Source of the DNA: Bacillota bacterium
GTDB taxonomy: Bacteria > Bacillota > Clostridia > Peptostreptococcales > Anaerovoracaceae
Assembly (NCBI GenBank): GCA_016282655.1
Contig: JAEELK010000199.1
Span: 1 to 5,385 of the forward strand
Direction of reading: 5' to 3'
Length of the DNA: 5,385 nt
Shown here in pieces: positions 1-4,515 of the stretch. Under the pieces are notes generated by a model. The model saw only the letters and a list, made by a program, of their open reading frames with translations. It was not told the origin of the DNA and made no database searches. The translations under genes were made by a program, and so were the position numbers. Position 1 is the first letter of the stretch, and each line of letters starts with the position of its first letter.

Positions 1-381
1 GAAAAGCTGGAGCTTGCCGGCCTCTATGAAGAGGTCAAAGACGAGATGAACAAGAGCGCGCTGAAGCTCTCCGGCGGGCAGCAGCAGCGGCACTGCATCG
101 CGCGGGCGCTCACGGGCGAACCGGAGGTGCTCCTGCTGGACGAGCCCTGCAGCGCGCTGGACGTGAAGAGCAGCGCCATCATCGAAAAGCTGCTGCTGGA
201 ACTGAAGCAGCGCTATACCATCGTGATCGTTACGCACAATCTGGCGCAGGCGCGGCGCATTTCCGACCGCGCGGTCTTTCTCTACAACGGCAGGCTCGTG
301 GAACAGGGCGCCACGGAAGCGCTGTTTCAGGATCCGCAGGAGGAGGAGACCAAGGACTTCCTGGGGGGAGTCTTCGGATAA
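1..381 (+). CDS. pstB: Phosphate ABC transporter ATPase PstB, C-terminal part (5' truncated by window edge)
   Basis: This is the C-terminal 126 residues of an ABC ATPase. The reading frame is open from base 1, so the true start lies upstream; the ATG at 46 is internal. Visible motifs in the fragment are the signature LSGGQQQR (residues 23-30), Walker B ending in D47-E48, the D-loop ALD (52-54) and the switch histidine H79 in VTHN. The stretch [19 protein letters not shown], the TIVIVTHN segment and the C-terminal end in GxFG resemble PstB, which hydrolyses ATP at the inner membrane face to drive phosphate uptake through PstCA. Full PstB is about 250 residues, so roughly half is missing. The residue after Walker B DEP is Cys rather than the usual Thr. 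A HAD gene begins 6 bp after the stop, suggesting a shared transcript. A PstB paralogue for another oxyanion is possible, because pstS, pstC and pstA are not in view. Confidence 0.85.
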   Translation, partial: EKLELAGLYEEVKDEMNKSALKLSGGQQQRHCIARALTGEPEVLLLDEPCSALDVKSSAIIEKLLLELKQRYTIVIVTHNLAQARRISDRAVFLYNGRLVEQGATEALFQDPQEEETKDFLGGVFG

Positions 382-387
382 ACGAGC

Positions 388-858
388 ATGATACGCATTG
401 AAGTGCCCGGGCGCGAACGGCCCTACGAGATCAAATACGTTCTGCTGGATTACAACGGCACCATCGCCAGGGACGGCCTGCTGCTGGAGGGCGCGGCGGA
501 GCGGATCCGCGCGCTTTCCGAGCGGGTCCCGGTCTACGTGCTGACGGCGGACACCTACGGCAACGTGCGGCGGCAGTGCGAGGGCATCGGCGCGGAAGTG
601 CGCACCTTCCCGAGCGGCGCCGCGGCGCCCTGCAAGGAAGCCATCGCGAAGGAACTGGGCAGGGGCGTCTGCGCCATCGGCAACGGCTTCAACGACGTGC
701 AGATGCTGGACGCGGCCGATCTCGCCATCTGCGTGATGGAGCGCGAAGGCGCCTATGCGGGGCTTCTGGCCCACGCGGACCTGGTCGTGGGCTCGCCGGA
801 AGACGCGCTGGACCTCCTGCTGAAGCCGGACCGCCTGCGGGCGGGCCTGCGCTGGTAA
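388..858 (+). CDS. HAD-fold protein of the soluble P-type ATPase-like group (COG4087-like)
   Basis: This is a 156-residue single-domain HAD protein with no signal peptide or membrane segment, so it is probably cytosolic. Motif I is LLDYNGT, with nucleophile D21. The usual second Asp is N23, and T25 follows. Motif II is T53 in VLTADT, motif III is probably K83, and motif IV is GNGFND with N102-D103. The DxNGT form and the short length without a cap domain match, from memory, the group annotated as soluble P-type ATPase; P-type ATPases carry DKTGT at this site. Loss of the second Asp removes the general acid/base of ordinary HAD phosphatases, so phosphatase activity may be weak or altered. Its substrate is unknown. 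The gene starts 6 bp after pstB without a clear Shine-Dalgarno at normal spacing (GGGGGAG at 363-369 is too distant), which suggests translational coupling. The next gene, bioY, begins 22 bp after its stop. Confidence 0.82.
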   Translation: MIRIEVPGRERPYEIKYVLLDYNGTIARDGLLLEGAAERIRALSERVPVYVLTADTYGNVRRQCEGIGAEVRTFPSGAAAPCKEAIAKELGRGVCAIGNGFNDVQMLDAADLAICVMEREGAYAGLLAHADLVVGSPEDALDLLLKPDRLRAGLRW

Positions 859-868
859 TGCGTACGAC

Positions 869-883
869 AAGGAGAGAAAAATG
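869..883 (+). promoter_or_regulatory. Ribosome binding site and ATG start of bioY
   Basis: AAGGAGAG (869-876) stands 4 nt before the ATG at 881 (about 7 nt when counted from the GGAG core). This strong site fixes the bioY start. An ATG at 858-860 overlapping the HAD stop is in a different frame and is not used. Confidence 0.75.
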
Positions 884-1432
884 ACTAGTTTAAAAGAAAT
901 GATCCAGACCGCCGTCATGGTCGTCGTGATCACCGTCTGCGCGTGGATCACCATCCCGCTGGCGGTCCCCTTCACCCTGCAGACCTTCGCGGTCTTCCTG
1001 AGCCTGCGGCTCCTGGGCGGAAAATGGGGGAGCTGCTCCATCCTCGTCTATCTGCTGCTCGGCGCGGTGGGCGTGCCGGTCTTTGCCGGCTTCAAGGGGG
1101 GCGTCGGCGCGCTGCTGGGCCCGACCGGCGGCTATCTGCTGGGCTTCCTGATCTGCGCGCTCCTCTATTGGCTCCTGGAGAAGCCCTGCCGCGCGAAGGC
1201 CCGGATCGAAGACCTGGTGCTCCTCTGCGGCCTTTTCCTTTGCTATGCCTTCGGGACGGCCTGGTTCGTCTACGTGATGGGCATGAAAAACGGCGCCGGC
1301 AGCATGGGGATCGTGCAGGCGCTCCTGCTCTGCGTGGTCCCGTTCATCATCCCGGATCTCGTGAAGCTCTGGCTCTCCGGGATGCTTGCCAGGCGCGTGA
1401 TGCCCCTCATCCCGCTCGCAGGCCGGAAATAG
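881..1432 (+). CDS. bioY: Biotin ECF transporter S component BioY
   Basis: This 183-residue, very hydrophobic protein has about six membrane segments and the normal BioY length. Family hallmarks are PFTLQTFAVFL (residues 30-40), the glycine-rich region at 61-89 with VPVFAGFKGG and LGPTGGYLLGF, a GTAWF segment (125-129), and a C-terminal P-D-L-x-K element (158-162). BioY binds biotin in the membrane and passes it inward with the shared ECF energising module (EcfT plus two EcfA ATPases). None of those genes is adjacent, so it probably uses a module encoded elsewhere, as in many Bacillota (group II ECF transporters); some BioY proteins may also work alone. The gene follows the HAD gene by 22 bp and ends 14 bp before a strong terminator, so it is the last gene of its operon. 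I see no BirA-operator-like palindrome immediately upstream, so any biotin control would act at an operon promoter outside the window. Confidence 0.95.
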   Translation: MTSLKEMIQTAVMVVVITVCAWITIPLAVPFTLQTFAVFLSLRLLGGKWGSCSILVYLLLGAVGVPVFAGFKGGVGALLGPTGGYLLGFLICALLYWLLEKPCRAKARIEDLVLLCGLFLCYAFGTAWFVYVMGMKNGAGSMGIVQALLLCVVPFIIPDLVKLWLSGMLARRVMPLIPLAGRK

Positions 1433-1446
1433 CGCAGTCATCCGCC

Positions 1447-1477
1447 AAACGGCACCGCGAAAGCGGTGCCGTTTTTT
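1447..1477 (+). terminator. Intrinsic terminator after bioY
   Basis: A 12-bp perfect stem pairs 1447-1458 with 1463-1474 (core GGCACCGC/GCGGTGCC) around a GAAA tetraloop. It runs into a T-tract at 1472-1477. It lies 14 nt past the bioY stop and should end transcription of the pstB-HAD-bioY unit. On the minus strand the tail would be only GTTTG, so it is mainly a plus-strand terminator. Confidence 0.93.
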
Positions 1478-1528
1478 GATGCGCAGAGAACGGGAACGCG
1501 CGGCGATCGAAAAAAGGCATTTCAAGGC

Positions 1529-1557
1529 TTGACTTTATCCCTGCAAAGTACTAAAAT
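1529..1557 (+). promoter_or_regulatory. Sigma-A type promoter of the ABC transporter operon
   Basis: The -35 box TTGACT (1529-1534) and -10 box TAAAAT (1552-1557) are separated by exactly 17 bp. Each box differs from consensus at one position. Transcription is predicted to start near 1564. The promoter sits just after the bioY terminator in a locally AT-richer stretch, so the ABC operon is an independent transcription unit. Confidence 0.85.
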
Positions 1558-1563
1558 AACCGC

Positions 1564-1685
1564 TATCAGTCCGAAAGGTGACTCGCACGTTTTACGCGCA
1601 AAGCCGCTCCGCTGCCGCGGAGCCGGCTGCTCGGACGAAAACGCTCACGCTATGTGTATATAGTAAGGAAAGAAGGTAAATCATC
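1564..1685 (+). promoter_or_regulatory. Structured 5' leader, possible cis-regulatory RNA of unknown class
   Basis: About 120 nt separate the predicted transcription start from the ATG, more than a simple leader needs. One fold has three stems. P1 is GTCCGA (1569-1574) with TCGGAC (1631-1636). P2 is a weak stem, 1585-1590 with 1594-1599, containing one mismatch. P3 is strong, 1602-1612 with 1617-1628, 11 bp with bulged C1624 and a TGCC loop. A competing helix joins GTGA (1578-1581) to TCAC (1645-1648) and CGTTTT (1588-1593) to AAAACG (1638-1643). This excludes P2 and crosses P1, so it is either a switch or a pseudoknot. The Shine-Dalgarno AAGGAAAGAAGG (1665-1676) lies outside all these stems, and no leader terminator is visible. 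I could not match it to a T-box or a known riboswitch consensus. The base-pairing is seen directly; a regulatory role is inference. Confidence 0.4.
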
Positions 1686-2669
1686 ATGAAAAAGAGAACT
1701 CTGGCCATGCTTCTGGCCGCGCTGCTCTGCCTCTCTCTGGCCGCCTGCGGCAGCCAGCCCGCCGCCACCGACGAGCCCGCGGAAGACGAAGGCGCGACCG
1801 TTTACAAAGTCGGCATCTGCCAGCTGGTCGAGCACGTGGCGCTGGACGCCGCCACGCAGGGCTTCCAGGACGCGCTGGTCGCGGAGCTGGGCGCCGACGC
1901 CGTGCAGTTCGACGTACAGAACGCGCAGAACGACTCCAATACCTGCTCCACCATCATCAACGGCTTCGTGTCCAACAACGTGGATCTGATCCTCGCGAAC
2001 GCCACCCCCGCGCTGCAGAGCGCCGCGGCCGGCACCAACGAGATCCCCATCCTGGGCACCTCCATCACCGAGTACGGCGTGGCGCTTGAGATCCCTGATT
2101 TCAACGGCACCGTCGGCGGCAACATCTCCGGCACCTCCGATCTGCCCCCGCTGGATGAGCAGGCGGCCATGATCAAAGAGTGGTTCCCGGATGCCGACAC
2201 CGTCGGCCTGCTCTACTGCTCCGCGGAGGCCAACTCCAAGTATCAGGTGAACACCGTGCAGACCGCGCTCGAGGCCCTCGGTTACAGCGTCACCCAGTAT
2301 GCCTTCTCCGATTCCAACGACCTGGCCTCCGTCTGCACCACCGCGGCGGGCGCCTGCGACGTGCTCTACGTCCCCACGGACAACACCGCTGCCGCCAACA
2401 CCGGCATCATCGACAACATCTGCAGACCGGCCGGCGTGCCCATCATCGCGGGCGAAGAAGGCATCTGCGCCGGCTGCGGCGTGGCCACCCTCTCCATCAG
2501 CTACTATGACCTCGGCTACACCACCGGTCAGATGGCCGCTCAGATCCTGACCGGCCAGGCGGACATCTCCACCATGCCCATCCAGTACACCACGGTCACC
2601 AAGAAATACAACGCGGCGATCTGTGAAGAGCTGGGCCTCACCGTACCGGAAGGCTACGAGGCGATCTAA
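1686..2669 (+). CDS. ABC transporter substrate-binding lipoprotein, ABC_sub_bind / TrpX-like family
   Basis: This is a 327-residue lipoprotein. It has a positive N-terminus (MKKR), a hydrophobic core, and lipobox L18-A19-A20-C21, so Cys21 should be lipidated and the protein anchored on the outer membrane face. A short acidic linker (about 22-37) precedes the periplasmic-binding fold. The first lobe begins KVGICQLVEH (41-50) and the second carries TVGLLYCSAEANS (172-184). Near the C-terminus are EEGICAGCG and SISYYDLGYTTG, typical of the family with PF04392/COG2984. Length is normal. The ATG has a good Shine-Dalgarno (AGAAGG, 1671-1676). The gene heads a promoter-led operon with its own permease and ATPase. 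Characterised streptococcal relatives (TrpX) bind tryptophan; the ligand here may be an aromatic amino acid or something else. The mature chain has nine cysteines besides the lipidated one, which is many for an exported protein but plausible in an anaerobe. Confidence 0.92.
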   Translation: MKKRTLAMLLAALLCLSLAACGSQPAATDEPAEDEGATVYKVGICQLVEHVALDAATQGFQDALVAELGADAVQFDVQNAQNDSNTCSTIINGFVSNNVDLILANATPALQSAAAGTNEIPILGTSITEYGVALEIPDFNGTVGGNISGTSDLPPLDEQAAMIKEWFPDADTVGLLYCSAEANSKYQVNTVQTALEALGYSVTQYAFSDSNDLASVCTTAAGACDVLYVPTDNTAAANTGIIDNICRPAGVPIIAGEEGICAGCGVATLSISYYDLGYTTGQMAAQILTGQADISTMPIQYTTVTKKYNAAICEELGLTVPEGYEAI

Positions 2670-2671
2670 GC

Positions 2672-2689
2672 GGAGGAACTCTTTTCGTG
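2672..2689 (+). promoter_or_regulatory. Ribosome binding site deciding a GTG start for the permease
   Basis: GGAGGA (2672-2677) lies 9 nt before GTG 2687-2689. It starts 3 nt after the stop of the binding-protein gene. No in-frame ATG with comparable spacing exists; the first internal Met (codon 29) would remove most of the first membrane segment. Confidence 0.8.
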
Positions 2690-3625
2690 CTTGCGAACAT
2701 TCTTGGCAGTTTGGCTACAGTGCCGGGCGCTTTGCCCGGCGCTGTGGCGCAGGGGCTGATCTGGGGGATCATGGCCATCGGCGTCTACATCACCTTCCGG
2801 GTGCTGGACATCGCGGACCTGACCGTGGACGGCTCTCTGGGCACCGGCGGCGCGGTCTGCATCATGCTGATGCTGCTGGGCTGCAACGTTTGGCTGGCCA
2901 TGCTGGGCGCCGTCATCGCGGGTCTTCTGACCGGGCTGATGACCGGCGTCTTTCACACGTTCATGGGCATCCCCGCCATCCTGGCGGGCATCCTGACCCA
3001 GCTCTCGCTCTATTCCATCAACCTGAAGATCATGGGGAAGGCGAATCAGGCCATCAACGTGGACAAATACAGCCTGCTGGTCTCGCTGCGCTGGGTGCGC
3101 AAGGCCATGCTGAACAATCCGCTCATCATGGTGGCGATCATCATCGTCATCCTGATCGCTTTTTTGTACTGGTTCTTCGGCACGGAGCTGGGCAGCGGCC
3201 TCAGAGCCACCGGCGCCAACCCGAACATGAGCCGCGCGCAGGGCATCAACACGGATCTGAACAAGGTGCTGGGCCTCATGGTCTCCAACGCGCTCGTGGC
3301 CTTCTCCGGCGCGCTGCTCTCGCAGTACCAGGGCTTCGCGGACGTCAACATGGGCCGCGGCGCCATCGTCATCGGCCTTGCGGCCGTCATCATCGGAGAG
3401 GCCATCTTCGGGCGGATCTTCCGCAATTTCGCGCTGCGGCTGCTGGCCGTGGTCTTCGGCTCCATCATCTACTATGTCGTCATCCAGATCGTCATCCAGC
3501 TCGGCCTGGACGCCAATCTGCTCAAGCTCCTCTCCGCGCTGGTGGTCGCGGTCTTCCTGGCAGTGCCGTATTGGAAGAGCCGCTATTTCCGCCGCGGCGT
3601 AAAAGTCAGGAAGGAGGCGGAGTAA
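2687..3625 (+). CDS. ABC transporter permease, BPD_transp_2 type (COG4120 / TrpY-like)
   Basis: This 312-residue integral membrane protein has about eight or nine hydrophobic segments, roughly at 19-38, 52-66, 68-90, 95-112, 143-164, 195-213, 225-242, 249-270 and 278-296, and a basic C-terminal tail. Family features are QGLIWGIMAIGVYITFR near the N-terminus, DLTVDGS (44-50), GIPAILAGILTQ (94-105), and a cytoplasmic coupling loop GLRATGANPNMSRAQGIN (171-188), which matches the EAA-like motif of branched-chain and sugar-type permeases. Only one permease gene is present, so the channel is probably a homodimer. It is placed 17 bp after the binding-protein gene and 1 bp before the ATPase gene. The GTG start is supported by a well-placed Shine-Dalgarno. 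The first dozen codons are AT-richer than the rest of the gene and then run into a 15-bp hairpin. Confidence 0.92.
   Translation: MLANILGSLATVPGALPGAVAQGLIWGIMAIGVYITFRVLDIADLTVDGSLGTGGAVCIMLMLLGCNVWLAMLGAVIAGLLTGLMTGVFHTFMGIPAILAGILTQLSLYSINLKIMGKANQAINVDKYSLLVSLRWVRKAMLNNPLIMVAIIIVILIAFLYWFFGTELGSGLRATGANPNMSRAQGINTDLNKVLGLMVSNALVAFSGALLSQYQGFADVNMGRGAIVIGLAAVIIGEAIFGRIFRNFALRLLAVVFGSIIYYVVIQIVIQLGLDANLLKLLSALVVAVFLAVPYWKSRYFRRGVKVRKEAE
2714..2748 (+). other. 15-bp RNA hairpin inside the start of the permease gene
   Basis: Bases 2714-2728 pair with 2734-2748 without a break: 13 Watson-Crick pairs plus two G-U pairs (2716/2746 and 2721/2741), with a 5-nt loop GCTTT. The core is GCCGGGC/GCCCGGC. 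It begins 27 nt after the first base of the GTG start and 45 nt after the binding-protein stop. There is no T-tract behind it, so it is not an intrinsic terminator. It could protect the 3' end of the binding-protein mRNA from exonucleases or slow permease translation, giving more binding protein than permease. The structure is seen directly; the role is inferred. Confidence 0.5.
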
Positions 3626-3629
3626 GATG
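3611..3629 (+). promoter_or_regulatory. Consensus ribosome binding site of the ATPase gene, inside the permease 3' end
   Basis: AAGGAGG (3611-3617) sits 9 nt before ATG 3627 and overlaps the last codons of the permease gene. The permease stop TAA (3623-3625) is one base from the ATG, so the two genes are very likely translationally coupled. Confidence 0.85.
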
Positions 3630-4406
3630 CTGGAACTGCGCGATCTTTACAAGACCTTCAACCCCGGCACCGTCAACGAGAAGCGGGCCATCGACGGCCT
3701 GAGCCTCACGCTGGAGGACGGCGACTTCGTCACCATCATCGGCGGCAACGGCGCGGGCAAATCCACCGTGCTGAACCTCATCTCCGGCGCCATCCCGCTG
3801 GACAGCGGCAGCATCTGCCTGGACGGCAAGGACATCACCTCTCTGCCGGAGTTCAAGCGCGCGAAGTACCTGGGCCGCGTCTTTCAGGACCCCATGATGG
3901 GGACCGCGGCGACCATGGGCATCGAGGAGAACCTCGCTCTGGCCAATCGGCGCGGGGCGCGCAGGGGCCTGAGACCCGGCATCACGAGCCAGGAACGGGT
4001 CCGCTACCGCGAACAGCTCGCCAGCCTCGGCCTCGGGCTCGAGACCCGCATGACGAGCAAGGTCGGTCTGCTCTCCGGCGGACAGCGGCAGGCGCTCACC
4101 CTGCTCATGGCCACGCTGAAGAAGCCCCGGCTGCTCCTGCTGGACGAGCACACCGCCGCGCTGGATCCCAAGACGGCGGACAAGGTGCTGCAGCTGACGG
4201 AGGAGATCGTCTCGCGGGATTCCCTGACCACGCTCATGGTCACGCACAACATGAAGCAGGCGATCCAGTACGGGAACCGCCTGATCATGATGGACGCGGG
4301 CCGCATCGTCGTGGACATCCGCGGACAGGAAAAGAAGGACCTGACGGTCCGCGATCTGCTGGAGAAGTTCAACATCGAAAACGACCGCATGCTGCTCTCC
4401 GAGTAG
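3627..4406 (+). CDS. ABC transporter ATP-binding protein (COG1101 / TrpZ-like)
   Basis: This 259-residue cytoplasmic ABC ATPase is complete, and all catalytic motifs are present. They are Walker A GGNGAGKST (39-47), Q-loop Q87 in VFQDP, signature LSGGQRQ (149-155), Walker B LLLLD with catalytic E174, D-loop ALD (178-180) and switch H207 in VTHN. DEHTAALDPKTA, with His after the catalytic Glu, is typical of the ATPases paired with ABC_sub_bind binding proteins and separates it from branched-chain amino acid or phosphate ATPases. It powers import through the permease encoded immediately upstream. It is the last gene of the operon, ending 27 nt before the terminator stem. The arginine-rich stretch at about 108-117 lies in the helical region between the Q-loop and the signature. 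Substrate identity depends on the binding protein, so the tryptophan-type name is only by family. Confidence 0.95.
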   Translation: MLELRDLYKTFNPGTVNEKRAIDGLSLTLEDGDFVTIIGGNGAGKSTVLNLISGAIPLDSGSICLDGKDITSLPEFKRAKYLGRVFQDPMMGTAATMGIEENLALANRRGARRGLRPGITSQERVRYREQLASLGLGLETRMTSKVGLLSGGQRQALTLLMATLKKPRLLLLDEHTAALDPKTADKVLQLTEEIVSRDSLTTLMVTHNMKQAIQYGNRLIMMDAGRIVVDIRGQEKKDLTVRDLLEKFNIENDRMLLSE

Positions 4407-4418
4407 CGCGCGCCCGAT

Positions 4419-4468
4419 CAAAAAGAAAAAGAAAACGCCCTGCCGCGTTCCGGCAGGGCGTTCATTTT
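4419..4468. terminator. Bidirectional intrinsic terminator between convergent genes
   Basis: A 12-bp perfect stem pairs 4434-4445 with 4451-4462 around loop CGTTC. On the minus strand it is followed by a long T-rich tract (complement of the A-rich 4419-4433), so it should stop the minus-strand gene that ends at 4515 very well. On the plus strand the tail is TTCATTTTGT, interrupted but probably usable for the ABC operon, which ends 27 nt upstream. Confidence 0.9.
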
Positions 4469-4486
4469 GTGTTTCAAGCGGGGGAA

Positions 4487-4515
4487 ATGCCGGCGGCGCG
4501 CGCCTGCCGGGGCAT
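4487..4515. repeat. Small GC-rich inverted repeat at the end of the minus-strand gene
   Basis: CCGGC (4490-4494) pairs with GCCGG (4506-4510). ATG (4487-4489) pairs with CAT (4513-4515) after a 2-nt bulge. The repeat touches the TGA stop of the minus-strand gene. It has no T-tract and may only be an accessory 3' hairpin ahead of the true terminator. Confidence 0.3.

Noticed and set aside
46..48. ATG at 46 as the start of the ATPase gene
   Set aside because: It lies just before the ABC signature motif; the 15 in-frame codons before it match PstB, so the gene begins outside the window.
890..1525. 211-codon minus-strand open frame opposite bioY
   Set aside because: The composition (Asp/His/Glu/Arg-rich) is that of an antisense shadow, it runs through the bioY terminator, and bioY on the other strand is unambiguous.
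1466..1663. 65-codon open frame across the promoter and leader
   Set aside because: It starts within the bioY terminator, has no ribosome binding site and covers the promoter. Its end (ATG TGT ATA TAG at 1652-1663) also looks like a mini-ORF, but no Shine-Dalgarno precedes it and it has no Trp or other diagnostic codons.
1564..1685. T-box or tryptophan attenuator for the TrpX-like operon
   Set aside because: No T-box sequence, no leader peptide with Trp codons, and no terminator hairpin is present in the leader.
2623..3702. Long plus-strand open frame (359 codons) overlapping the permease gene in another frame
   Set aside because: It is longer than the permease but its translation is Arg/Gly/His-rich, it has no ribosome binding site, and the overlapped frame has clear membrane segments and family motifs. 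It is a by-product of GC-rich codon use.
3606..4421. 271-codon minus-strand open frame opposite the ATPase gene
   Set aside because: Shadow of a gene with all ABC ATPase motifs intact; the product resembles no coherent protein.
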